Of a stretch of DNA of 33,272 bases, positions 24,417-30,864 are shown piece by piece. Origin of the DNA: an uncultured Prevotella sp. (GTDB lineage: Bacteria; Bacteroidota; Bacteroidia; Bacteroidales; Bacteroidaceae). Location: assembly GCA_946186115.1 (NCBI GenBank), contig CAMHLV010000034.1, forward strand, positions 1-33,272, read 5' to 3'. Made by a program: the position numbers and the translations under genes. Under the pieces are notes generated by a model. That model saw only the letters and a list, made by a program, of their open reading frames with translations. It was not told the origin of the DNA and made no database searches. Every line of letters begins with the position of its first letter. Within the stretch, counting starts at the first letter, position 1.

Positions 24417-26876
24417 CTATCTGAGCGTATATGTCTCTCCAGCCTTCGTCTGTAACTTATAGACGGAGGCTTTTTTATCGTAGCTCAACCCCTTGCCATG
24501 CAAGGCGGCAGATGCACGAAGGCGGCAGATGCCACCATTACGTGAATGGATGACAGCCTTGGTGAGTCGCCCGTCATTCCACTCAATATCAACGACGAAA
24601 CCGCCACGAGCCACCAATCCCTTTACGCTGCCGTCTTTCCATACTGAAGGCAAGGCTGGCAGCAAATATATGAATCCGTCGTAGCTCTGCATCAGCATCT
24701 CGGCTATGCCAGCAGTACATCCAAAGTTGCCGTCAATCTGGAATGGCGGATGAGCATCAAACATATTGGGGTAAGTGCCGCCATGCTGCTTTACCGTGCC
24801 AAAAATCAGGAAGGTGTCGGCTGTCAGCGTCAGCTGGTCCTTAATAAGTTTGTAGGCATGCTCACCATCCAACAGGCGAGCCCACGAACAGACCTTCCAG
24901 CCCATGCTCCACCCCGTAGAGACATCGCCACGGGCATCGAGCGACTTCCGGGCTGCCTCCCATAGTTTCGGAGTATGTGTTGGAGTTATCTGATAAGAGG
25001 GGTACAGACCGTAGAGATGTGAGAAATGGCGGTGGTCGTCCTTGGGGTCATCCAGGTCGTCGAGCCATTCCTGCAGCTGACCCCAGCGGCCTATCTGCAT
25101 AGGTGGCAACTGCTTCAACTGCTCGCCAATGACACATAGCAGCGAGTCCTCATCATTTCCCTCATTTCCTACATTTCTTTCATTTCTCTTCATTCCTTTC
25201 ATTTCCTTGGCGGCAGCCAAGACATTGGTATATAGCTCCGCCACTATCTGGTTATCCATCGTCACACCGGCATCCAAAGGCGTAGGGCGTCCCTTGCCGC
25301 CATGCTCGGGCGACTCACCAGGACAAACCACCAAATAGCCCTTAGCGGGATGTTTCTGTAAGGTCTGCGTATAGAAGCGGGCAGCCTCAAGCATGATGGG
25401 GAAATACTGACGAAGGAAAGTCTTGTCGCCCGTATAGAGGTAATGCTCCCACAGATGACGACAGAGCCATGCCGAGCCCATAGGCCACAGACCTGTCTGG
25501 GCACGATCCACAGGACCGGTAATACGCCACTGGTCAGTATTATGATGCAGCACCCAGCCGTCCACGCCATACATGTCGCGGGCAGTCTCACGGCCTGTCT
25601 CGCTGATTTCCCGAATCAACTTGAACAGCGGTTCATTCATCTCCGTCAGGTTCGTCACCTCCGATGGCCAATAGTTCATCTCCAGATTGATGTTCGTGGT
25701 GTATTTAGAGTCCCACGAGGGCAACATCTTGTCGTTCCAGATGCCCTGCAGGTTGGCAGGGTTCATATTGTCGGGCTGGCTACTACTGATGAGCAGATAG
25801 CGGCCGAACTGAAAATAGGTGGCCACAAGATGGTTGTCGGCGATTCTGTCGCCGACCTCAGAAAACCGCTCGATGCGCTTATCCATGGGGATGCCGGCGT
25901 AGAGGTCGTCACCCAGGTCGAGCTTCACGCGGTCGTAGTACTTGTGATACGTCTGGGTATGCAGGGCTTTCAGCGCCTCATAACCTAAGGACATCGCACC
26001 ATGCAGACGCTCTTTCGATTGCAGTACCTCATCGCCCGTGATGTCCTTGTAGTTCTTGACATTCGTACCTACGGTTACATACAATATCGCCTCATCGGCC
26101 CCCACAACACTGATAATGCCGTTCGAGCCACTGACCTTACCGCCCTTCGCATCAACAGCCATACGACCCATAAAGCGCACCTTGCCCTTCAGGCCCTCGT
26201 GCTTGCCGGAAACGCCCAAAAGCGTAGCGGTGGCAAACTCTTCACTCTTCACTCTCAATTCTTCACTTCCCACAAGTGGATTCTCGTGGGGAGTGGTCAT
26301 GTTAGCAGTAAACGTAATCCTACCCTTCTCGCTGGCTGTCAGACGGATAGCTATCACTTGATGGCCACCCAGCGGAGCTATTGCCTCGCGCTCATACTGC
26401 ACACCGTCAGCCGTATAGCGAACAACACTTCGGGCATTATCCAAATCCAGCCAACGCTCATAATTCTCATAGTTGGCATGTCCAGGCATGGCGATATACA
26501 AATCTCCAAAAGGCTGATATGGCATTCCCATGTTCTGCCCAACGGCATTGGGCATTACCTTGGCATTAGCCAAATCCTGCGCCTCCTTGTATTTGCCTTC
26601 GAAGATGAGCCTCCGTACCTCGGGCAGCGCCTCTTTGGCATTGGGATTCACCACCTGATTTGGCTGGCCTGCCCACAGCGTCTCCTCGTTCAACTGGATA
26701 TGCTCTACGGCAGGGGTACCGAACACCATTCCGCCCATCACTCCATTACCGATGGGCAGTGCCTGAGTCCACGTCATTGCCGGTTTGTCATACCACAGCC
26801 GGTGTTGCGCCCATACAGGACTCCATGACAAGTGACAAATGATAAATGATAAAGTTATTAGCGTCTGTCTTTTCAT
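24417..26876 (-). CDS. GH95 glycosidase (alpha-L-fucosidase or alpha-L-galactosidase)
   Basis: An 819-residue exported enzyme. I start at ATG 26876, where the signal peptide [20 protein letters not shown] begins, not at the longer frame from 26924. An N-terminal beta-sandwich ([24 protein letters not shown]) leads into the (alpha/alpha)6 barrel. Residues matching the Bifidobacterium AfcA active site are Asn395 and Asn397 in [11 protein letters not shown], Glu521 in PGESPEHG, and the Asp near 711 in QIDGNFG. GH95 acts by inversion; alpha-1,2-L-fucosidase and alpha-L-galactosidase are both known. Three repeat insertions lie in it: one in the signal peptide, one at residues 202-216, and one near residue 560-578 ([18 protein letters not shown]). 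It also carries a TTCTG-loop hairpin near residue 344. Confidence 0.92.
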   Translation of the reverse strand: MKRQTLITLSFIICHLSWSPVWAQHRLWYDKPAMTWTQALPIGNGVMGGMVFGTPAVEHIQLNEETLWAGQPNQVVNPNAKEALPEVRRLIFEGKYKEAQDLANAKVMPNAVGQNMGMPYQPFGDLYIAMPGHANYENYERWLDLDNARSVVRYTADGVQYEREAIAPLGGHQVIAIRLTASEKGRITFTANMTTPHENPLVGSEELRVKSEEFATATLLGVSGKHEGLKGKVRFMGRMAVDAKGGKVSGSNGIISVVGADEAILYVTVGTNVKNYKDITGDEVLQSKERLHGAMSLGYEALKALHTQTYHKYYDRVKLDLGDDLYAGIPMDKRIERFSEVGDRIADNHLVATYFQFGRYLLISSSQPDNMNPANLQGIWNDKMLPSWDSKYTTNINLEMNYWPSEVTNLTEMNEPLFKLIREISETGRETARDMYGVDGWVLHHNTDQWRITGPVDRAQTGLWPMGSAWLCRHLWEHYLYTGDKTFLRQYFPIMLEAARFYTQTLQKHPAKGYLVVCPGESPEHGGKGRPTPLDAGVTMDNQIVAELYTNVLAAAKEMKGMKRNERNVGNEGNDEDSLLCVIGEQLKQLPPMQIGRWGQLQEWLDDLDDPKDDHRHFSHLYGLYPSYQITPTHTPKLWEAARKSLDARGDVSTGWSMGWKVCSWARLLDGEHAYKLIKDQLTLTADTFLIFGTVKQHGGTYPNMFDAHPPFQIDGNFGCTAGIAEMLMQSYDGFIYLLPALPSVWKDGSVKGLVARGGFVVDIEWNDGRLTKAVIHSRNGGICRLRASAALHGKGLSYDKKASVYKLQTKAGETYTLR
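24442..24476 (+). terminator. Plus-strand terminator nested in the GH95 3' end
   Basis: GCCTTCGTCT (24442-24451) pairs with AGACGGAGGC (24461-24470) with one G-U, and TTTTTT follows (24471-24476). It lies inside the last 20 codons of the convergent GH95 gene yet is oriented to stop GH115-GH13 transcription. Confidence 0.75.
25151..25204 (-). repeat. Nonamer tandem array inside the GH95 gene
   Basis: Six 9-bp units of the type CATCATTTC, CCTCATTTC, CTACATTTC, TTTCATTTC, TCTTCATTC, CTTTCATTT on the plus strand. On the coding strand it yields a Lys/Asn/Glu/Gly-rich loop. Because the unit is nine bases, slippage would change loop length without shifting frame. Confidence 0.65.
25836..25856 (+). 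repeat. 8-bp stem, TTCTG-loop hairpin (copy 2, in GH95)
   Basis: Arm GTCGGCGA (25836-25843), loop TTCTG (25844-25848), arm TCGCCGAC (25849-25856), perfect. The inner 15 bases are identical to the second RAYT copy, while the outer three pairs differ and remain complementary. It encodes VGDRIAD in the GH95 reading frame. Confidence 0.65.
26234..26268 (-). repeat. Heptamer tandem array inside the GH95 gene
   Basis: Five units on the plus strand: CAAACTC, TTCACTC, TTCACTC, TCAATTC, TTCACTT. On the coding strand it gives [12 protein letters not shown], an insertion between two strands of the N-terminal sandwich. Confidence 0.65.
26824..26851 (-). repeat. Heptamer array in the GH95 signal-peptide region
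   Basis: Units CATGACA, AGTGACA, AATGATA, AATGATA on the plus strand. The coding strand gives the hydrophobic run [10 protein letters not shown] of the signal peptide, so here the repeat serves as the export signal core. Confidence 0.55.
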
Positions 26877-27005
26877 CGTTTCGTAGATTGTTGTTATATA
26901 GGAAAAGACTGATGAAGCGTACAAATGTCGTCAGTTTCAGAAGAACTGTCTAATAACGGGCAAAGATGAAACCATCAATTCTCATAGAAAAAACTTAGCA
27001 CATAT

Positions 27006-27036
27006 TTTGCAATTTACGAAAGAAACTGTATTTTTG
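27006..27036 (+). promoter_or_regulatory. Promoter of the RAYT gene
   Basis: TTTG at 27006-27009, 19 nt, then TATTTTTG at 27029-27036. The leader is about 22 nt. The transposase therefore has its own host-type promoter. Confidence 0.7.
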
Positions 27037-27062
27037 CAATAACAAATAAATATACTGACGCG

Positions 27063-28298
27063 ATGGATAAACAGGTGAGAAAACCAACGGTGCATAGCAT
27101 GAAGCGGCGTAGCAGTGCTCATGATTATAGCCGTAGTGGATTCTATCATATCACTATTAGCGTTCCAAGTGTGTTGCATCAACCGTTTGGACGCATAGTC
27201 GGACAGTTGAATAAGCCTGACGGGGATAGTGATGCCCCGCATGTGGAGCTAACACCTATAGGCAAAATGGTGGAGGAGGAACTAAAGGTAAGCATCCATC
27301 ACTACTATCCAATGCTTGAGGTGCTGGACTACGTTGTGATGCCTGAGCATTTGCATTTCTTGTTGATGGCCAAAGGGGATGTTGTATCGCAAAGTGGCAA
27401 AGCCACTCATCTCGGTCATGTCATAGCAGGATTCAAGTATGGATGCAATAAGCGCTTTTGGGCTATGACAGGGAAGATATGCCTGGCGACTGAATCGCCA
27501 GGCACACTGAAAAGCAGCACTGCGCTTGGCGATGCTGTAGGCACACTGAAGAGCAGCACTGCGCTTGGCGATTCTGTCGCCAAGGTCCCCAAGGTCACAA
27601 AGGCTGCCCTACCCCCGCTATTCGATGCAGGCTACTGTGATGTGATGCCTGTAGATGAGGCACAGCTGGACACCCAGCGGGCTTATATTCATGCCAATCC
27701 ACGTAGTCGCCTGCTAAGGATGACTAACCGAGCATGGCTCCAACCGCAGCGCCGCACAATAGACACGGCAGTGAGCGTACCAGCCTTAGAAGGCTATCTG
27801 CGACGCGAGTGTCCTTATCAATTGACTGCTGAAAGTCTTGATATAGTAAAAAAGAGATTATTGGTAGAAGACGAACGGGTGATATGCGATAGTTACGGCA
27901 ACACAGAATTGTTGACCCGGCGTCTGCTGCCAGTAGTTTGTCATCGCAAGGATGCTGATTCATTTCAACAGCAGAAAGCACGCTGTTTGTCTGAAGCAGC
28001 CTCGGGTGCGGTGCTCATCTCTGCCCGCATCTCTAAAGGAGAACAGGAGATCATGGATGCAGCCTTGCTTTCAGGCTATCCCGTCATTCGCATAGAGGAC
28101 AATGGCTTCCCTGAAATCTACCATCCGTCAGCAAGCCGCATGGACGATTGCGCCTCAGGTCATCTCTTGTTGCTGACTCCTTGGTCGTATCAGTTCAGAA
28201 AGCATGAAGAGAAAGTGAGCGTTCCTTTCTGCAAAGCAATGAATTGTGTGGCTCAAGCTGTTTGCAAGAAAAAGGATAGCTGGTGGAAGGAAGAATAG
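27063..28298 (+). CDS. REP-associated tyrosine transposase fused to a DprA/SLOG-like domain
   Basis: A 411-residue protein. Residues about 18-235 are a Y1 (IS200-like) HUH domain of the RAYT type: HDYSRSGFYHITI near the start, His96-Leu97-His98 in MPEHLHFLL as the metal-binding pair, and Tyr208 in AYIHANPRSRLL as the probable nucleophile. Residues about 240-380 form a second domain. GAVLISARISKGEQEIMDAA, then GYPVIRIEDNGFPEIYHP and CASGHLLLLTPW, follow the Rossmann-like plan of DprA and SLOG proteins. RAYTs cut single-stranded REP hairpins; DprA binds single-stranded DNA. Residues about 141-180 between the HUH and Tyr motifs are encoded by a 39-bp tandem repeat flanked by two hairpins. It shows no flanking IS ends. 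The RAYT call is strong; the second-domain fold is inference. Confidence 0.82.
   Translation: MDKQVRKPTVHSMKRRSSAHDYSRSGFYHITISVPSVLHQPFGRIVGQLNKPDGDSDAPHVELTPIGKMVEEELKVSIHHYYPMLEVLDYVVMPEHLHFLLMAKGDVVSQSGKATHLGHVIAGFKYGCNKRFWAMTGKICLATESPGTLKSSTALGDAVGTLKSSTALGDSVAKVPKVTKAALPPLFDAGYCDVMPVDEAQLDTQRAYIHANPRSRLLRMTNRAWLQPQRRTIDTAVSVPALEGYLRRECPYQLTAESLDIVKKRLLVEDERVICDSYGNTELLTRRLLPVVCHRKDADSFQQQKARCLSEAASGAVLISARISKGEQEIMDAALLSGYPVIRIEDNGFPEIYHPSASRMDDCASGHLLLLTPWSYQFRKHEEKVSVPFCKAMNCVAQAVCKKKDSWWKEE
27482..27502 (+). repeat. 8-bp stem hairpin with TTCAG-type loop (in RAYT)
   Basis: Arm CCTGGCGA (27482-27489), loop CTGAA (27490-27494), arm TCGCCAGG (27495-27502), perfect. Read on the other strand the loop is TTCAG, one base from TTCTG, so this is the same element in the opposite orientation. 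Confidence 0.65.
27501..27578 (+). repeat. 39-bp tandem duplication inside the RAYT gene
   Basis: Copies 27501-27539 and 27540-27578 differ at only a few bases and encode GTLKSSTALGDAV and GTLKSSTALGDSV. The second copy ends within a perfect hairpin; in the first the same position is degenerate (GATGCTGTA). Confidence 0.9.
27564..27584 (+). repeat. 8-bp stem, TTCTG-loop hairpin (copy 3, in RAYT)
   Basis: Arm CTTGGCGA (27564-27571), loop TTCTG (27572-27576), arm TCGCCAAG (27577-27584), perfect. It encodes GDSVAK. Compared with 25836-25856 the outer three base pairs have changed on both sides together. Confidence 0.7.
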
Positions 28299-28317
28299 GT
28301 GACAACAGAGGGGATAT

Positions 28318-28392
28318 TCACCGACTTTCAATTACTTGTTGCTGATGAACGATGGTGCCGTCGTTGCTGACACCTTCGAGACTGACAACGCG
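28318..28392 (-). pseudogene. 3' relic of an MG2/plug-type gene
   Basis: Reading the minus strand from 28392 gives RVVSLEGVSNDGTIVHQQ, then QVIE, and a stop at 28318-28320. This parallels the C-terminus of the 764-residue protein at 30.9-33.2 kb (YLVTLEGVSDDGIVVHKE, then AIIE). A stop codon lies immediately upstream in the same frame, so only about 25 codons remain. With the neighbouring region it fills the 28299-28557 gap, where the rest shows only an open but unrecognised minus-strand frame and the next gene's promoter. Confidence 0.7.
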
Positions 28393-28498
28393 CTAAAATG
28401 TCGTCATTTCCTGTGTCAATTTGCCTGGGATAGACAATGCAACGATTTGTTTTTCAGGAAGATAATCTTTTCTTGTTGTGTCATCATCCCTTAGGGTC

Positions 28499-28529
28499 TT
28501 GACAAAGGCTTCATTTTGTTGTATCTTTG
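28499..28529 (+). promoter_or_regulatory. Promoter of the TonB-domain lipoprotein gene
   Basis: TTG at 28499-28501, 20 nt, then TATCTTTG at 28522-28529. The leader carries a three-codon ORF (28550-28561) whose stop overlaps the ATG of the gene. Confidence 0.6.
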
Positions 28530-28557
28530 CATCATCAAACCATAAAACAATGAAGCT

Positions 28558-29067
28558 ATGACAAAAAGTAAATCTATTTGCAAGGTGTTGAACATCCGCA
28601 AACTGTTAGGTAAAGTAGTAACGCTTGTCGGTATCTCGGTTGGTCTGTTTACTTTGACGGGCTGTGGCGATAAGGAACTGCTGGATGTGGTTCCAGCGCC
28701 TGCAACCGCAGGACAAACCTCAAAAATCTTTTCTGACCCGATTCACCAAATGCCCATGTTCCCTGGCGGTCAGCGAGCCCTGATGAATTATTTGGCAGAG
28801 AACGTCCATTATACCGATGAAATGGCAGAAATTTGCGCTCAAGGGCGTGTTATCGTTACATTTATCGTTGAAATAGACGGCAGTATTACGGAGGCAAAAG
28901 TCGTTAAGAGTGTACACCCGCTTTTGGACGAAGAGGCTTTGCGTGTGGTCAAGGCTATGCCCAAATGGACTCCCGGCTCGATAGATGGAAAACTCATGAG
29001 AAACAGATATACTATGCCTGTTATTTTCCGTCCAGATGAAAAACGCAGATATCAATCTTTTTGTTAA
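28558..29067 (+). CDS. Lipoprotein-like TonB C-terminal-domain protein
   Basis: A 169-residue protein. The first 36 residues hold a basic n-region, a hydrophobic stretch and LTGC, a lipobox with Cys36. Residues about 65-158 form a TonB C-terminal domain, with FPGGQRALMNYLAENVHY, GRVIVTFIVEIDGSI and MPKWTPGSIDGKLMRNRYTM all typical. TonB normally spans the inner membrane by a helix and energises outer-membrane receptors; a lipid-anchored short form with no proline-rich spacer is unlikely to do this in the usual way. In other Bacteroidetes this domain also occurs at the end of M56/BlaR1-like proteins. The last residues after PVIFR run into an overlapping convergent reading frame and may be a junction artefact. 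It could be a remnant or a functional short protein. Confidence 0.75.
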   Translation: MTKSKSICKVLNIRKLLGKVVTLVGISVGLFTLTGCGDKELLDVVPAPATAGQTSKIFSDPIHQMPMFPGGQRALMNYLAENVHYTDEMAEICAQGRVIVTFIVEIDGSITEAKVVKSVHPLLDEEALRVVKAMPKWTPGSIDGKLMRNRYTMPVIFRPDEKRRYQSFC

Positions 29068-29716
29068 GTCTGCTCTTGGTGCTGCGTATGGCCTGTTCAG
29101 AACAGCAGAAAGAGTGCGACTTCTGGCGGTCTGACTTTCCAAAATACTCCATAATGCAGAAGAAAGTCTCCTTAGGCGTCAGCGTTGCCGTTGCCTGACT
29201 CAACAGGTCGGACAGCGTGGCATCGATGAGCGGGAGTGTCTTGAGCACAGCCTGCTCTTCGTACTTGCCCATCTGGCTGATATTCTGGTCGTTGATGATG
29301 GCAAAGAGTACGTCGATGCCTGTTTTTGTATCACCGATTTCTATCTTCTCATATTCAGGGGCTTGCTCTCTTCCCTCCAGGGAGGGAATGGGGGTAGGCA
29401 GGCTATCGCGTACCCTGTCAATGCGTTGTTGGTACAGGCGGGAGAGCGCTTTCATGCGACGAACATACCAATAGGCTACGGCGCCCAATGCCAACAATAG
29501 CAGCAAGACTATGATGGCAAACGTGTGCCGCTGTTTTCCCGCCTTCGCCTGTTCCACCTTCGATTGCACATCCATCACGTTGGTATATAATGCCGGTGAA
29601 ATGGTCTGCATCAGCATCTGCATATCTTCCTCTTTGCCCTCTCTGTAGTAAATATAGCACAGCAGGGAGAGTGCGTCGGCTGTGTCAACCGCCTGAGCCC
29701 TATTGCAAAACCTCAT
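29021..29716 (-). pseudogene. 5'-truncated TPR/membrane/HTH regulator
   Basis: A 231-residue frame. It starts in what looks like the last TPR helices (ADALSLLCYIYYREGKEEDM), followed by a membrane helix (HTFAIIVLLLLLALGAVAYW), a coiled segment, and a C-terminal HTH-like block (LTPKETFFCIMEYFGKS, then SEQAIRSTKSRLNKKI). Bacteroidales regulators with this plan, as I recall them, carry several TPR repeats and a signal peptide before the membrane helix; these are missing, and no promoter or start signal precedes 29716. A C-rich palindrome inserts LPTPIPSLEGRE after the coil. The 3' end overlaps the TonB-domain gene tail to tail by 47 bp. Most likely a decaying fragment. Confidence 0.65.
29371..29388. 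repeat. C/G-rich palindrome in the regulator remnant
   Basis: TTCCCTCC (29371-29378), AG, GGAGGGAA (29381-29388): eight perfect pairs. It encodes PSLEGRE and resembles the hairpin in glycerate kinase in base composition and in its frame-keeping position. Confidence 0.6.
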
Positions 29717-29733
29717 CCTGTGTTGTATCTTTG
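29703..29733 (+). promoter_or_regulatory. Promoter of the second small-RNA candidate
   Basis: TTG at 29703-29705, 20 nt, then TATCTTTG at 29726-29733. No protein gene follows on the plus strand; a terminator lies about 45-100 bp downstream. Confidence 0.55.
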
Positions 29734-29737
29734 CACC

Positions 29738-29836
29738 GACATACTTATCAATACATGAGTGTAATCCAATAAGTCATGAGACCGCCAAGTGGTGTTTAAT
29801 CGTCAATTCACTGCACTTGACGGTCTCATTTTTGCC
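29738..29836 (+). ncRNA. Candidate small RNA (about 95 nt)
   Basis: The unit runs from the promoter at 29703-29733 to the hairpin and T-run at 29778-29836. It contains only a five-codon ORF (MSVIQ). It could be a real small RNA, or the promoter and leader of a gene deleted during the rearrangements around 28.3-30 kb. Confidence 0.35.
29778..29836 (+). terminator. Hairpin terminator
   Basis: The 16-nt arms 29778-29793 and 29816-29831 pair at 15 positions around a 22-nt loop and are followed by TTTT. The T-run is only on the plus-strand side, so it serves plus-strand transcription. Confidence 0.65.
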
Positions 29837-29910
29837 TGTCGGTGGGCTGGAGTTCACACGCAGCGACCCCTTTTGACCCTCGCGCAAAACGAAGATAAGG
29901 CTCGACGGCA

Positions 29911-29972
29911 TCGAGCTACGTAGTTCGAGCCCTTCGAGCTTCCTCTTCGAAGCCTTCGAGCTACGTAGTTCG
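29911..29972. repeat. Near-palindromic 17-bp direct repeats
   Basis: TCGAGCTACGTAGTTCG occurs at 29911-29927 and 29956-29972, 45 bp apart. Each is itself nearly palindromic around CTACGTAG. Between them CTTCGAGC and CTTCGAAG add more self-pairing. The block lies just downstream of the MG2-paralogue gene. Confidence 0.8.
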
Positions 29973-29984
29973 TTTCAGCCACCC

Positions 29985-30845
29985 TCAGGGGGCGACGACT
30001 TGTCGGTTAACGACCTCCGACCCGTCGTTGAGGAAGATGAACAACACACCAGGAACCTTACCCGTAAAGGACTGCGGACGAACTCCGAAGATGCCGTTAG
30101 TAGCATTATTTGGTGTGAAGTACTCGATGGCCTTGACATTGGCAGGTACCAGATTCAATACATAGTCGTGATCGTCATTCATATTCATGTTGTCGACATA
30201 AATATCCAATCCTGCATTATCGGGCGTGGCAATATGGGGGGCGCCATTATAATAGTTTACCCTTATTCCTAATGAAGTCAGCAGTTGCTTCATATCGTTT
30301 GCTTGTCCTATTTTTGGGTCGCCAGGTTTGAAGCCGCGTGGTGGATCCATATTGTAGTGGTTTAGGACTGGTGTTTTCTTTTTCTTCTTACTACCCATCA
30401 CAGATACCTCCTGTAGCTCAATGCCTGCATTCTCCATACGGATTGTGATTTGGGTCTCTGCTATAAGTGTACCCGTCTGCTGGTCCTTGATACTGATAGT
30501 CACTTCCCCTGCTTTGAGCATCTCGCTGTCAATACGCAGCACCTTTTCTTTATTATAGTCGGAAACAATATCATTACCATTCCCTGTGACAGTACAAACA
30601 AGCGAGTCTGTACCCTTGTAATCATGTAATTGTATCAGCAGTTTTCCCTTCCGTTGTCCCACTTCAATATAAGATGATTGTTCATAAAGATGACGTTGAC
30701 GGCGTGTCTCATCCAACTTTCGCTGCAAGTCATAAACGGAAGCTTGGATGATAGGTTGTCCATCCTGCATATCGCAGACAATGGTCTGTGACTTGCAAGG
30801 AATTAGTGCAACTATATATAATAATAGAAGCAGAAGTCGTTTCAT
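29985..30845 (-). CDS. Short paralogue of the MG2/TonB-plug protein
   Basis: 286 residues from ATG 30845, where the signal peptide MKRLLLLLLYIVALIPCKSQ begins; the longer frame from 30872 is not used. Residues about 55-150 (RKGKLLIQLHDYKG, VLRIDSEMLKAGEVTISIKD, TGTLIAETQITI) match the middle of the 764-residue neighbour (RKGQMLIQFNATTD, VLRIDCHSLRPGNISIAMVN, TGAVIAESQTTI). The C-terminal part (LLTSLGIRVNYYNG, ..., LNLVPANVKAIEYF, GVLFIFLND) matches that protein's plug-like region. The N-terminal MG2 domain and the central segment are absent. It has its own -7 box 4 nt before the ATG and lies 19 bp after the larger gene. Periplasmic or outer-membrane location is likely. Function unknown. Confidence 0.8.
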   Translation of the reverse strand: MKRLLLLLLYIVALIPCKSQTIVCDMQDGQPIIQASVYDLQRKLDETRRQRHLYEQSSYIEVGQRKGKLLIQLHDYKGTDSLVCTVTGNGNDIVSDYNKEKVLRIDSEMLKAGEVTISIKDQQTGTLIAETQITIRMENAGIELQEVSVMGSKKKKKTPVLNHYNMDPPRGFKPGDPKIGQANDMKQLLTSLGIRVNYYNGAPHIATPDNAGLDIYVDNMNMNDDHDYVLNLVPANVKAIEYFTPNNATNGIFGVRPQSFTGKVPGVLFIFLNDGSEVVNRQVVAP

Positions 30846-30849
30846 GCTG

Positions 30850-30857
30850 CAAAGATA
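30850..30857 (-). promoter_or_regulatory. -7 box (TATCTTTG) four bases before the ATG
   Basis: On the minus strand TATCTTTG (30857-30850) is followed by CAGC and then ATG, exactly as before glycerate kinase. The -33 box is weak. A leaderless transcript for the short paralogue is implied. Confidence 0.5.
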
Positions 30858-30864
30858 ATAGGAA

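Noticed and set aside
26001..26828. A 275-residue plus-strand frame opposite GH95
   Set aside because: It has no domain or start signal and is fully overlapped by a well-supported GH95 gene.
17300..26876. A polysaccharide utilisation locus in the strict sense
   Set aside because: No SusC/SusD pair, no surface glycan-binding lipoprotein and no hybrid sensor lie in the window; the term would overstate the evidence.
27063..28298. A complete IS200/IS605 insertion sequence
   Set aside because: No TnpB and no clear left and right end hairpins flank the gene. It has a host-type promoter, as expected for a domesticated RAYT.
29911..29972. A small CRISPR array
   Set aside because: Only two repeats of 17 bp occur, with a single spacer made of related palindromic sequence, and no cas gene is present.
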